Positions 35,376 through 44,792 are shown, counted from the stretch's first letter. The stretch is 64,000 bases of DNA from Streptomyces cinnabarinus (GCF_027270315.1 NZ_CP114413.1:3162001-3226000); one strand, 5' to 3'. A program made the numbers and translations. Notes: generated from the letters alone by a model not told the origin.

Positions 35376-35696
35376 TTACTTCGCAGCCGCGGGGATCTCA
35401 GTGACCTTGATCGCCGTGTACTGCTGGCGGTGGCCCTGACGACGGCGGTAGCCGGTCTTGTTCTTGTAGCGAAGGATGTCGATCTTGACGCCCTTGTGGT
35501 GGTCCACGACCTCGGCCTGGACCTTGATGCCGGCCAGCACCCACGGGTCGCTGGTCACGGAGTCGCCGTCGACAACGAGCAGGGTCGAGAGCTCGACCGT
35601 GTCGCCAACCTTGGCAGTGGAAATCTTGTCAACCTCAACGATGTCGCCGACAGCAACCTTGTGCTGGCGACCACCGCTGCGCACGATGGCGTACAC
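35376..35696 (-). CDS. rplU: 50S ribosomal protein L21
   Basis: A 106-aa 23S-rRNA-binding protein. The start is the GTG at 35696 (YAIVRSGGRQHKVAVGD), the usual N-terminus; a longer frame reaching 35840 is not used. The C-terminal signature NKTGYRRRQGHRQQYTAIKV is the L21 RNA-binding loop. It is first of the rplU-rpmA-obg group. The ~236 bp upstream, between it and the RNase E stop, are the only place for its promoter; I see no clear leader structure there. Confidence 0.98.
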   Translation of the reverse strand: MYAIVRSGGRQHKVAVGDIVEVDKISTAKVGDTVELSTLLVVDGDSVTSDPWVLAGIKVQAEVVDHHKGVKIDILRYKNKTGYRRRQGHRQQYTAIKVTEIPAAAK

Positions 35697-35932
35697 GCGG
35701 ATCTCACTCTCTCGCTCGGGAACGGCACCCCCGCAGTCCAGCCGCCCGCACATCACGGACAGCCTCTCCCGGCCACTCGCGCGCCCGGGAGGAAGAGGTT
35801 TACGGGGATGTGGCACGTCAGTGGACATGCCGACGGTCAAGGTTACGGGGCGGCGGCCGAACGGGTCAAACCGGGCCGGGCCCCGAGGGTGTGCGGCCGG
35901 TCACGTCGACCGACCGCACACCCGGTGTCGCG

Positions 35933-38900
35933 TCAGCCCTCGTCGGTGGAGGCCGAGACGGAGGGCAGCGTCTGCTGCGCCGCCGCCGCGGTCTTCTTCG
36001 ACGTCGACTTCTTGGCGGCCGTGGCGGTCTTGGCCGCCTTCTTGGCCGTCGTCTTCTTTGCGGCCGTCTTCTTGGCCGCGGTCTTCTTGGTGGCGGCCTT
36101 CTTGGCCGTCGCCTTCTTCGCCGTCTTGCGAGCCGCCGCCTTCTTGGCCGGGGCGGGCTCCTCCTCCGCGGCCGGGGCCTCCTCAGCGGGAGCCTCCGTC
36201 GCGGGGACGACCATGACGGCCGTCTCCTCGGACGCGGTCGGCGCGGTGGCCTTGCGCACGGCACGGCGACGCGGACGGGCCGGGGCGGCGCTCTCGGCGG
36301 GCGCCTCGGCGACGGGCTCGGGCGCGGGGGCCGCCTCGGCCACCGGCTCGGCCGCCGCCTCGCTGCTGACGGTCACCACGGCGGCCTCCGCCCCCGCGGG
36401 CGAACCGGCGGGCGCGGTCGCCTTGCGGGTCGCGCGCCGACGCGTACGGCCCTTCGGCGCGGCCTCCTCGGCGGGGGCTGCGGGGGTCTCGACGACCTCG
36501 GCCGCCACGACGGCGGTCTCGGCCTGCGCCTCGGCCTCCGGCTCGGCGGTCACCTCCTGAGCGACCGGCGCCTCCGCCTTCGGAGCCTCGGCCCTGGGCG
36601 CCTCCGCCTTCGGCGCACCGGCCGGGGCGGACGCCCGACGGCCGGCCCGGCGCCGGGTGCGGCCACCGCGGGCGACCGCGGCCTCCGCCTCGGCGACGCT
36701 GCTGAACAGTTCCTCGTCCGGCGCGAACTCGGGCGCGGGCAGCGCGGCCGGCTCGGCGACCTCGGCCGCCACCTCGGCCACGGTCTCCGTCTCCGGCTCG
36801 ACCGGCTCCGCGGTCTCCACGGCGGTCACCGCGGCCTCGTGCTCGTGCCCGTCACCGCCACGCCCGCGCTTCTTGCGCTTGCCGCCGCCCCCGGCGGCGG
36901 TCGGCTGCTCCATGTGCACGATGACACCGCGGCCGTTGCAGTGGACGCAGGTCTCGGAGAACGACTCCAGCAGCCCCTGGCCGACCCGCTTGCGGGTCAT
37001 CTGCACGAGCCCCAGCGAGGTCACCTCGGCGACCTGGTGCTTCGTACGGTCCCGGCCCAGACACTCCAGCAGTCGCCGCAGCACCAGATCCCGGTTGGAC
37101 TCCAGCACCATGTCGATGAAGTCGATCACGATGATGCCGCCGAGGTCGCGCAGCCGCAGCTGACGCACGATCTCCTCGGCCGCCTCCAGGTTGTTCCTGG
37201 TGACCGTCTCCTCCAGGTTGCCACCCTGGCCGGTGAACTTGCCGGTGTTGACGTCGACGACGACCATCGCCTCGGTCCGGTCGATCACCAGCGAACCGCC
37301 GCTGGGCAGCCAGACCTTGCGGTCCAGCGCCTTGGCGAGCTGCTCGTCGATCCGGTAGGTGGCGAAGACGTCGACCTCGGAGGTCCACTTCGACAGCCGC
37401 TCGGCGAGATCAGGGGCGACGTGCGAGACGTACCCGTGGATCGTCGACCAGGCGTCGTCACCGCTGACGACGACGTTGGAGAAGTCCTCGTTGAAGATGT
37501 CCCGGACGACCCGGACCGTCATGTCCGGCTCGCCGTAGAGCAGCGTGGGCGCGTTGCCGCTCTTGGACTTCTTCTGGATGTCCTCCCACTGCGCCTGGAG
37601 CCGCTCGACATCGCGGCGCAGCTCGTCCTCGCTCGCGCCCTCGGCGGCGGTGCGCACGATGACGCCCGCGTCCTCGGGGACGATCTTCTTGAGGATGGTC
37701 TTCAGCCGCGCCCGCTCGGTGTCGGGCAGCTTGCGGCTGATACCGGTCATCGAGCCCTCGGGCACGTAGACCAGGTACCGGCCGGGCAGGGAGACCTGGC
37801 TGGTCAGACGCGCGCCCTTGTGCCCGATCGGGTCCTTGGTGACCTGCACCAGGACCGACTGGCCGGACTTCAGGGCGGACTCGATCCGGCGCGGCCCGTT
37901 GGCCATGCCGAGCGCCTCGAAGTTGACCTCACCGGCGTAGAGCACGGCGTTGCGGCCCTTGCCGATGTCGATGAAGGCGGCCTCCATCGAGGGCAGGACG
38001 TTCTGCACCTTGCCGAGGTAGACGTTGCCGACGTACGAGGTCGACTGCTCCTTGTTGACGTAGTGCTCCACGAGCACGTTGTCCTCAAGGACACCGATCT
38101 GCGTACGGTCGCCGTGCTGGCGGACGACCATCACGCGCTCGACGGCCTCACGGCGGGCCAGGAACTCGGCCTCGGTGATGATCGGGACGCGACGGCGGCC
38201 CTGCTCACGGCCTTCCCGGCGGCGCTGCTTCTTCGCTTCGAGCCGGGTCGAGCCCTTGATGGACTGCACCTCGTCGGACGGCTCGGCCTTGGCGCGCGGC
38301 TCGCGTACCTTGACGACCGTGCGCTCCGGGTCGTCGGCGGACGGCTCGGCGTCACCGGAGCTGTCCCCGGCCCGGCGGCGACGGCGACGGCGGCGCCGGC
38401 TGCTGGAGCTGGAACCCCCGGACTCCTCGTCCCGGTCCGCCTCGTCGGCGTCCTCTTCCTCCTGCTCGGCGGTGTCCTCGGCGTCCTGCGCGGCCTGAGC
38501 GGCGACCTCGTCGCCCTCGGTGTCACCCTCGGACTCGGCGTCCGCGGCCTCACCACGACGACGGCGACGGCCGCCCCGGCGGCGACGACGGCGCGCCCCG
38601 GTCTCCTCGGTCTCCTCGCCCTCGACACCGTCCTCGGCGGACTCCTCGGCGTCCTCCGCCTCGTCCTCGACGGCGGGCGCCTCGGCGCGGGCCTCGCTAC
38701 GGGCCTCGGTACGGGCCTCGGTCTCCTCCGTGGCGGCGGCACCCCGGCGGCGGCGCCGGCGACGGCCCCCGGCCTGCTCCTCCTCCGGGAACGCCGCGGT
38801 CTCCTCGGCGTCACCGGACACGTCCGACGCCTCGGCGGCGGCTGCGGCGGCGGCGCGCTCCGGGGTCTGGAACATGGGCTCGGTGAAGACGGGCGGCTGG

Positions 38901-40030
38901 AACACGGCCACGGCGGGCCGCGCCGGACGACGCGGCGCCGACTCCTCCTCGGCCTCCTCCTCGGCGGTGCGCGCGGGCTCGGAGAACCCGGTGGCGGCCG
39001 CGCGGGCGACCCGGCGCCGACGGCGGGGGGCGGCCTCTTCGGCGGGAGCCTCGGCGGCGGTCTGCGCGGTCTCGGCCTCGGTCTCGGCCTCGGTCTCGGC
39101 CTCGGTCTCGGCCTTGGCGGCGCTCTCATCGGCGGCGGTCATGGGCGCCTCCACGGTCTCGGGCGCCCCGGCGGGCGCGGACACACGACGCGTGGCACGC
39201 CGACGGGTACGACGGGGGGCGGCATCCTCGGACGCGGCCGGGATGTCTTCGGCGGGGGTGCCTTCGGCGGTGGGGATGTCGGCGGCCGGGGCCTCGACGA
39301 CCGCGGCGCTCTCGGCGGGGGCGGCCTCTTCGGCCTGCGCCTCCTCGACCGACGCCTCGACGGGCGCGGACACCTTCCGGGTCGCACGGCGGCGCGTACG
39401 TCCCTTCGGTGCGGCGTCCTCGGCGGCCGCGGCGGTCTCCTCGACCGGCGCGGCGATCTCCTCGGCGGGCGCGACCGGCACGGCCTCGACGACGGTCTCC
39501 GCCGCCTCGGGAGCGGCGGCGGGCGCGGTGACCTTGCGGGTGGCGCGGCGGCGGGTGCGACGCGGGGCGGCGTCCTCCACGGCAGCGGCGGTGGAGGCGG
39601 CCTCGACGACCTCGGTGGCGGGCGCCTGCTCCTCCGCGGAGCTGGTCCCCGGAACGATGGTCTCGGCGGCCTCCGCGGACGCGGGCGCCCCGGCGGGCGC
39701 GGACGCCCTACGGACCACACGGCGCCGCGAACGACCGGCGGGAGCCTCATCGGCTACGGCGACAGGGGCGGCCTCTTCGGTCTCAGCGACCTCGGCGGCC
39801 TCTTCGACCTCGTCGGCCTCCGGAGTCACAGCGACCTCGGTCTCCTCGACCTCGGCCTCGGCGTCCGGTATGGCCGGCGCGGCCTCGGTCACGGAGTTTG
39901 CAGAGTCTGCGGCGGCGCCGGTCGGCGGACCCGCCGGCCGGGACGCGGCACGGCGCCGACGACGCGGCGGCAGGGTGTCGCTGGGGGTGTTGAGTTCGGA
40001 ACCCTCGGTGGGTTCGGTCGGCTCGAGCAT
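35933..40030 (-). CDS. rne: Ribonuclease E/G family endoribonuclease (RNase ES type)
   Basis: A 1365-aa endoribonuclease for mRNA decay and rRNA maturation. The catalytic core is central (~600-1045): an S1 domain with YVGNVYLGKVQNVLPSMEAAF (in parts), the metal-site region MVVVDVNTGKF and IIVIDFIDM, and the zinc link CVHCNGRG (~1026-1033). Disordered Ala/Glu-rich arms carry a repeated Arg module on both sides (N-terminal copies near 102, 155, 208, 273 and 333; C-terminal near 1125, 1193 and 1253). A Lys/Ala histone-like tail lies at ~1293-1343. The arms-around-core plan was described for S. coelicolor RNase ES, where arms bind PNPase. Start: ATG at 40030. Confidence 0.95.
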   Translation of the reverse strand: MLEPTEPTEGSELNTPSDTLPPRRRRRAASRPAGPPTGAAADSANSVTEAAPAIPDAEAEVEETEVAVTPEADEVEEAAEVAETEEAAPVAVADEAPAGRSRRRVVRRASAPAGAPASAEAAETIVPGTSSAEEQAPATEVVEAASTAAAVEDAAPRRTRRRATRKVTAPAAAPEAAETVVEAVPVAPAEEIAAPVEETAAAAEDAAPKGRTRRRATRKVSAPVEASVEEAQAEEAAPAESAAVVEAPAADIPTAEGTPAEDIPAASEDAAPRRTRRRATRRVSAPAGAPETVEAPMTAADESAAKAETEAETEAETEAETAQTAAEAPAEEAAPRRRRRVARAAATGFSEPARTAEEEAEEESAPRRPARPAVAVFQPPVFTEPMFQTPERAAAAAAAEASDVSGDAEETAAFPEEEQAGGRRRRRRRGAAATEETEARTEARSEARAEAPAVEDEAEDAEESAEDGVEGEETEETGARRRRRRGGRRRRRGEAADAESEGDTEGDEVAAQAAQDAEDTAEQEEEDADEADRDEESGGSSSSSRRRRRRRRRAGDSSGDAEPSADDPERTVVKVREPRAKAEPSDEVQSIKGSTRLEAKKQRRREGREQGRRRVPIITEAEFLARREAVERVMVVRQHGDRTQIGVLEDNVLVEHYVNKEQSTSYVGNVYLGKVQNVLPSMEAAFIDIGKGRNAVLYAGEVNFEALGMANGPRRIESALKSGQSVLVQVTKDPIGHKGARLTSQVSLPGRYLVYVPEGSMTGISRKLPDTERARLKTILKKIVPEDAGVIVRTAAEGASEDELRRDVERLQAQWEDIQKKSKSGNAPTLLYGEPDMTVRVVRDIFNEDFSNVVVSGDDAWSTIHGYVSHVAPDLAERLSKWTSEVDVFATYRIDEQLAKALDRKVWLPSGGSLVIDRTEAMVVVDVNTGKFTGQGGNLEETVTRNNLEAAEEIVRQLRLRDLGGIIVIDFIDMVLESNRDLVLRRLLECLGRDRTKHQVAEVTSLGLVQMTRKRVGQGLLESFSETCVHCNGRGVIVHMEQPTAAGGGGKRKKRGRGGDGHEHEAAVTAVETAEPVEPETETVAEVAAEVAEPAALPAPEFAPDEELFSSVAEAEAAVARGGRTRRRAGRRASAPAGAPKAEAPRAEAPKAEAPVAQEVTAEPEAEAQAETAVVAAEVVETPAAPAEEAAPKGRTRRRATRKATAPAGSPAGAEAAVVTVSSEAAAEPVAEAAPAPEPVAEAPAESAAPARPRRRAVRKATAPTASEETAVMVVPATEAPAEEAPAAEEEPAPAKKAAARKTAKKATAKKAATKKTAAKKTAAKKTTAKKAAKTATAAKKSTSKKTAAAAQQTLPSVSASTDEG

Positions 40031-40292
40031 GCGGGCGTTTCTCCCGTCAGGCTCCCGGGCGCCGCGCCTGGTCCGGCGGTGTGCCGGTGACGTCCGCGGC
40101 TCGCGTCGTGCGCGACTGCCGCCGTCCGGGGCGCGGGCGCCGCACGGGAGCTCTCTGTGTCCTGTCTCGCCGGTTCCGTATGCCGAATGCGTACGGCCTG
40201 GCGAAAGTCTTCTGGTCGGTGCGCTGCCCGACCCAGGTGGCTCCCGAGTACGAGGGCGGCGCTACGACGTCCGTCCCTTCGCGGGACCTTCC

Positions 40293-41054
40293 TTACGCCG
40301 GTGCCTTCGCGGCGGCAGCGGATCCGGCCGTGGGGGCCGTCGCCGCCTCGCGGTCGGGCACGAGCGGGTCGGTCACCGTGCCGGTCTCTTCATCGAACAG
40401 CCCCTGCGCCAGCCTGGTCACCGCTGCGGGGACCGGCGGCGCCAGGTCGGCCACGGCGCGGAGACCGGACAGGACGTCGTCGGGTCGAACGGCAGGCGTC
40501 ACGTGCCGAACAACCAGCCGCAGTATCGCACAGGGCTGGTCGGTCGGCCTATCAGCCGTCGAACTGTGCGTTTCAAGATCTACGACCGCCTGGCGGGCGT
40601 CGAAGGTGCGGATGCCGTTCTTGGTCATGCGCTGGACCTCGACGGTCCCGGCGGCGTTGAACGCGGCCACGGCCCGCTCGGCCTCGGCCGGCTCCACACC
40701 GTCAAGACGCAGCTCCCACTCGGAAGCCGTCAGCCGGTCGGCGAGCCCGGAGGTGCGGGCCTCGACCGCGTCGACGACATCGAGCCCGGGGGGCAGCGAC
40801 TCGTCGAGCAGCACCTTCAGCTGCTCCGGATCCCGCGCCGCGGTGAGCGCGATCTCCAGATACTCCGCCTCACTGCCCGTGCCGGTGGGTGCGGCATTGG
40901 CGTACGACACCTTCGGATGCGGCGTGAACCCCGCCGAGTACGCCATGGGCACCTCGGCACGGCGCAGCGCACGCTCGAAGGCGCGCTGGAAGTCACGGTG
41001 GCTGGTGAACCGGAGGCGGCCGCGCTTGGTGTAGCGCAGTCGGATGCGCTGCAC
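40293..41054 (-). CDS. TIGR03936/DUF2344 family radical-SAM-associated protein
   Basis: A 253-aa protein of the family that is fused to, or encoded next to, TIGR03960 radical SAM proteins. The N-terminus RLRYTKRGRLRFTSHRDFQRAFERALRR and SAGFTPHPKVSYANAAPTG (in parts) are family signatures. The C-terminal ~45 residues are low complexity. Its presumed partner, the radical SAM gene at 49095-51059, lies 8 kb away with accessory genes between. Biochemical role unknown; RNA modification is often suspected but not shown here. Confidence 0.88.
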   Translation of the reverse strand: MQRIRLRYTKRGRLRFTSHRDFQRAFERALRRAEVPMAYSAGFTPHPKVSYANAAPTGTGSEAEYLEIALTAARDPEQLKVLLDESLPPGLDVVDAVEARTSGLADRLTASEWELRLDGVEPAEAERAVAAFNAAGTVEVQRMTKNGIRTFDARQAVVDLETHSSTADRPTDQPCAILRLVVRHVTPAVRPDDVLSGLRAVADLAPPVPAAVTRLAQGLFDEETGTVTDPLVPDREAATAPTAGSAAAAKAPA

Positions 41055-41102
41055 CGCGGGAGCGGGCGGCGGGCCTTCGGGCTGTCGCTTGCCCAGTGTC
41101 GT

Positions 41103-42182
41103 TCAGTCCTTCGTGAGAGCGGTCGTACTGCTACCAAGAGTACGTGTCTCGGCGCCCCGAGGTTCCCGCCGGGCCACCGCCTCCGGTTGCCGGGGCTCGC
41201 CGAACAGCATCCGCCGGAAGTCGGCGCGGGCCTGTCGTACGGACTCACGGGCCGCGGCAAGGGCCTGCCGGGAGGCGCGGCCCACACTGCGCGCGGCCTC
41301 GGCGCAGGGCCGCAGCACCGCGTCCCGGACGACATGCCCGACCGGTGTGAGGACGGTCCGGTACACCCAGCGCAGCGGCTCCACGAAGATCCACCGGAAG
41401 AGGGTCCCGAAGAACCGCCCGACGGCGAGCGAGATCCGCCCGGCGCCCCGCCAGGCCGCCACGACCGCGTCCCAGATCTCCCGCCCCACGACGGCCAGCG
41501 CCCGTCCGACGGGCACCAGCACCCACCGCCACACCGCGAGCGCGGGCAGCACGAACAGCGCCCGGGTGATCCAGTACAGCCCGATGCCGATGCCCCGGAC
41601 GACCCATATGAGGGCATGCCCGATGGGCGTGAGCACCCACTGGTACACCCACAGCGCGGGCACGACGAGCAGATACCGCACGAGCCAGGCGACGGCCCCG
41701 AACACCCCGGCCGCGAGGGCGCCGAGCCCGAGGCCGATCCCCCGTAGCACCCACATGCAGGCATGTCCGATCGGCGTCAGCAGATGCGCGTACACCCACG
41801 CCAGACCGGCCACGATCCCCCGCCCGACCCAGGCGAAGCCGTGCCCGACCGGTGTGAGCACATACCGGTACAGCCACCCGAGCGGTACGACGACGAGCAC
41901 GTTCCCGAGCCAGGCGAGCCCCCGGCCGAGCGGCACCAGCAGATAGCGCCAGAGCCCCACGAAGGGCCAGACGAACAGCGCCCGCCCGACCCACAGCAGG
42001 GCCCGGCCGACCGGACGGAACACGGTGTCGGTCAGGAACCGCCACGACACGACGAGCGCGTCCCACACCATCCGCACCGGCAGGACCAGCACCAGCACGA
42101 AGATCCGCACGGGAATGCGGATGGCGGTGACCAGGCACCCTTCGGGCCGGCGGGGCTCGGGCAGTGGTTTCTGCGGTTCCAT
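41103..42182 (-). CDS. Repetitive membrane protein with WxxVLTPVGH-type repeats
   Basis: About 359 aa from the ATG at 42182 (a longer frame reaches 42242). The middle ~240 residues are built from six or seven units of the form [YW]xx[VL]L[TV]P[VIL]G[HR]xxxxVxRxI, separated by Trp/Leu/Val-rich hydrophobic segments of ~15-20 residues. Examples: YRYVLTPVGHGFAWVGRGI, YAHLLTPIGHACMWVLRGI, YQWVLTPIGHALIWVVRGI. The C-terminus is a charged helix. I recognise no characterised family. The pattern suggests a repeat array of membrane-embedded or amphipathic hairpins. Confidence 0.7.
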   Translation of the reverse strand: MEPQKPLPEPRRPEGCLVTAIRIPVRIFVLVLVLPVRMVWDALVVSWRFLTDTVFRPVGRALLWVGRALFVWPFVGLWRYLLVPLGRGLAWLGNVLVVVPLGWLYRYVLTPVGHGFAWVGRGIVAGLAWVYAHLLTPIGHACMWVLRGIGLGLGALAAGVFGAVAWLVRYLLVVPALWVYQWVLTPIGHALIWVVRGIGIGLYWITRALFVLPALAVWRWVLVPVGRALAVVGREIWDAVVAAWRGAGRISLAVGRFFGTLFRWIFVEPLRWVYRTVLTPVGHVVRDAVLRPCAEAARSVGRASRQALAAARESVRQARADFRRMLFGEPRQPEAVARREPRGAETRTLGSSTTALTKD

Positions 42183-42404
42183 ACCGGCCAAGACGCACGG
42201 TCCACCGGTCCGGATGCGTCGCGGGGGTTGCGATGCCGTCACAGGTTCACCAGGGCGCTCGGTGCGTCTTCCTTGTCCGCTAGACCGTTTTACCTATTTG
42301 ACGGCGCGTCCCCCGCGCGCACAGCGGCTGTCATGGGCGATCACGTCACTCTCGCACTGTGGTCCGGGACTCCCCCGGACCCTTTCGTGCCAAGGAGCAT
42401 GCCT

Positions 42405-43241
42405 ATGAGTCCTCGACACACTCCTTCGCTGCTGGGGCCGTTGGCCCGGGCGAGGTTCCAACGCGCCGGGGTCCTGACCTCGCTCGCCCTGGTCATCGCC
42501 GCCGGGGTGGTCACCCCGTCCGCGGCGGCCGCCCAGGCCGTGTCCGAGCGTCCGACCGCGTCGCCGTACACGGGCAAGGACTGCAAGCCCAGCAAGCCCC
42601 ACAAGCCGAGAGCGGCCGGGGAGATGTACGGCGGCAAGGACAAGTGCCGCGGCGCCACGGGTGCGACCGGTCCGAAGGGCGCCACGGGCGCCACCGGTCA
42701 GAAGGGTGCGACGGGCGCCACTGGTGCGACCGGCCAGAAGGGTGCCACGGGCGCCACGGGCGCGACCGGATCCAACGGTCGTCCCGGCCAGGACGGCGCC
42801 ACCGGGGCGACGGGGGCCACGGGTGCCACGGGTGCGACCGGCGCTCCCGGCCCCTGCACCGAGATCGACGCCAGCCAGGACAGCAACAACTTCGAGCTCC
42901 GGGCGGCGCTGACCCCGCCGGTCATGGGCGGCCCCGCCAGGGCCTACGCCGGCATCCGGGACCTCACGACGGCGGTACCTGGCCCTTACCGGTGGACCGA
43001 CCTCAGCACGCACCCCAACTACCCGCAGAACGCATGCGGGATCTCCATCGCCCAGCACGCGCAGGGCATGCAGGTGGAGGGCGATCTGAGGATCGATGTC
43101 ATCACCACCACGGGAGTCATCTGGCAGACCACCTGCCAGGTGGTCACCAGTAACCGCACTCTGAACTGCGCCAACAACCCCTGGGTGCAGGTGAACCTGC
43201 AGCCCACGCCCGGCGCTGTGAACGGCGGGGTCGCCCCGTAG
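42405..43241 (+). CDS. Secreted collagen-like protein
   Basis: A 278-aa predicted secreted protein. AAGGAG lies seven bases before the ATG at 42405. A signal peptide (basic MSPRHT..., then AGVLTSLALVIAAGV, then PSAAAAQA) is followed by a basic linker and a ~66-residue Gly-X-Y tract dominated by GAT triplets with GPKG, GQKG and GRPGQDG. A Cys-containing C-terminal domain of ~120 residues (starting CTEIDASQDSNNFELR) is likely the trimerisation or binding head. Bacterial collagens form triple helices on surfaces or in matrices. It lies in the accessory block, divergent from the repetitive membrane protein. Confidence 0.85.
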   Translation: MSPRHTPSLLGPLARARFQRAGVLTSLALVIAAGVVTPSAAAAQAVSERPTASPYTGKDCKPSKPHKPRAAGEMYGGKDKCRGATGATGPKGATGATGQKGATGATGATGQKGATGATGATGSNGRPGQDGATGATGATGATGATGAPGPCTEIDASQDSNNFELRAALTPPVMGGPARAYAGIRDLTTAVPGPYRWTDLSTHPNYPQNACGISIAQHAQGMQVEGDLRIDVITTTGVIWQTTCQVVTSNRTLNCANNPWVQVNLQPTPGAVNGGVAP

Positions 43242-43253
43242 CGTCCCGCCCGC

Positions 43254-43296
43254 AAGGGGGTGTCCGGCAGAGCGTCAGGGCTGCCGGACACCCCCT
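43254..43296. terminator. Bidirectional terminator overlapping the GT39-like stop codon
   Basis: A perfect 15-bp stem (GGGGGTGTCCGGCAG / CTGCCGGACACCCCC) with a 10-base loop. The minus-strand gene's stop (43275-43277) lies in the loop, so its last codons form one arm. It ends both the collagen-like gene and the GT39-like gene. Confidence 0.88.
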
Positions 43297-44792
43297 GCGG
43301 CGTTCGTGCGCTCCAGCAGGCTCACCGTCATCCCGGTCACCGGCGTGCTCGCCTTCACCGTGTACCCGCGCTGCAGGGCGCCCGCCTGCTCCGGATCGAT
43401 CGCGTTGAAGGGGAAGTCGGTACCCTCCGTCAGCAGCCAGACGCGCCGCTCGTCCTCCCTCAGACAGCGGTCCGGTACGGCGCACTGGACCGCGTAGAGG
43501 TCATCGATCTCGGCCGGGGTCCGCGTCAGGAACACATCCCGCAGCCGCAGGTCACGCGGCAGGTAGTACGCCACCCCACCGTCGAGCTGCCAGGTGTCGA
43601 AGCGGTCGTAGACGACGGCGTCCCCGGGCCGGTGGCCCCGCTCGATCACCTCGGCCGCGGCCGCGTAGTCGAGGAGCACCGGGGCGTTGTGCTCGAACGG
43701 CTGCCGCATCTGCCGATGGTCCGGAAGCGTCAGCAGGGCCAGCGCCGCGACCCCCGCGGCGACCGCCTTCCAGGAGCGCCGGGCCGCGCCGAGCCCCGCC
43801 CCGGCGAGCAGCGCCCAGGCCGGGAGCGTGAACAGGACGTACACACCACGGAAGTACGACACCTCGCCGTGGGAGAAGGCCCACACCAGGGCCGGGGGCA
43901 CCAGCGCCCAGGTGCCGCACATCAGCAGCGGCGCCCTGCGTTCCGAACGGGCCGTCAGGGCGAGGGCCGCCAGGGCTCCGGCGCCCACCGCGGAGGCGAA
44001 CAGCTCCTGCGGGAGGGAGAGCAGCGCCCAGCCGTCCGGCGCCGCCACCCAGTACAGCTGGCGTCCGGCCTGGGACCTGCCGAGCAGGGCGAGCGGGGTG
44101 ACGCAGGCGGCGGCCGCGGCCAGGGCGAGGCCCGACCTCCACCACAGGGAGCGGTCCTGCCGCGCACGGGTCACAAGCAGCGCGGCGTGGGCGAGCACGA
44201 CGGACAGCGCGATCAAATGGAGGGCTCCGGTGCAGGCCAGCGCGAGGACGTAGGCGGCCCAGCGCCAGAGGCCGCGCGGCCGGTCCAATGCCCGGAGCAG
44301 GAGGAGAGTGGCGAGCGAGGCGGCGAGCAGCACCAGGGCGTAGGAGCGGGCCTCATGGCCGTAACGGCTCACCGCCGGAACGAGCCCGAACAGCAGACCG
44401 GCGAGAATTCCGGCCCGATATCCGAAGAGCCGGTCTCCGAGCAGCGCCACGACCGACGCCGTGGCGGCCACCGCGAATAGGGACGGCAGCCGCAGGGAAA
44501 GGACGGAATCCCCGAACAGCTCGACCCATCCGTGCATCAGCAGGTAATAGGTGCCGTGTACGGCGTCGACGTTGCGCAGGGTGGCCAGGATCCGGTCGGT
44601 GTCCCGGCCGACCATGTCCCAGGTGACGAGTTCGTCGCGGCCCAGCAGCGGGCCGGTCAGCCCGAAGCCGCCGACCAGCAGGGCGAGGAGGAGGGGCGCC
44701 GCCCAGAGCGCCACCCGGCCCCGGGCGGACCGCTCCTCGGCGGAGTCCTGGAATTCTTCGCGAGGCGGCGGAAGCTGCGCGGTGATTACCAT
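43275..44792 (-). CDS. GT39/ArnT-like membrane glycosyltransferase
   Basis: A 505-aa polytopic enzyme with ~10 transmembrane helices and a C-terminal extracytoplasmic domain of ~150 residues. The first periplasmic loop contains the acidic motif GRDELVTWDM and a later EARSYA, as in polyprenyl-phosphate-sugar-dependent transferases of the PMT/ArnT superfamily. It probably transfers a lipid-linked sugar to a protein or wall polymer outside the cell. The collagen-like neighbour is a possible acceptor, which is inference. Divergent from the GT2 gene at 44931. Confidence 0.8.
   Translation of the reverse strand: MVITAQLPPPREEFQDSAEERSARGRVALWAAPLLLALLVGGFGLTGPLLGRDELVTWDMVGRDTDRILATLRNVDAVHGTYYLLMHGWVELFGDSVLSLRLPSLFAVAATASVVALLGDRLFGYRAGILAGLLFGLVPAVSRYGHEARSYALVLLAASLATLLLLRALDRPRGLWRWAAYVLALACTGALHLIALSVVLAHAALLVTRARQDRSLWWRSGLALAAAAACVTPLALLGRSQAGRQLYWVAAPDGWALLSLPQELFASAVGAGALAALALTARSERRAPLLMCGTWALVPPALVWAFSHGEVSYFRGVYVLFTLPAWALLAGAGLGAARRSWKAVAAGVAALALLTLPDHRQMRQPFEHNAPVLLDYAAAAEVIERGHRPGDAVVYDRFDTWQLDGGVAYYLPRDLRLRDVFLTRTPAEIDDLYAVQCAVPDRCLREDERRVWLLTEGTDFPFNAIDPEQAGALQRGYTVKASTPVTGMTVSLLERTNAAGGVRQP

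Noticed and set aside
35697..35932. L21-type ribosomal leader RNA upstream of rplU
   Set aside because: GC-rich stems can be drawn (e.g. around 35770-35790) but nothing matches a leader I can recognise.
35810..41747. Long plus-strand open frames of over 1000 codons
   Set aside because: They are mirror images of rne and the following gene. Their Gly/Leu/Arg and Ser/Ala repeats simply reflect the Ala/Glu repeats of RNase E.
42650..42850. Repeated gccacgggcgcgac-type blocks, considered as a non-coding repeat array
   Set aside because: The period is nine bases in frame with a secreted Gly-X-Y protein; collagen-like coding explains it.
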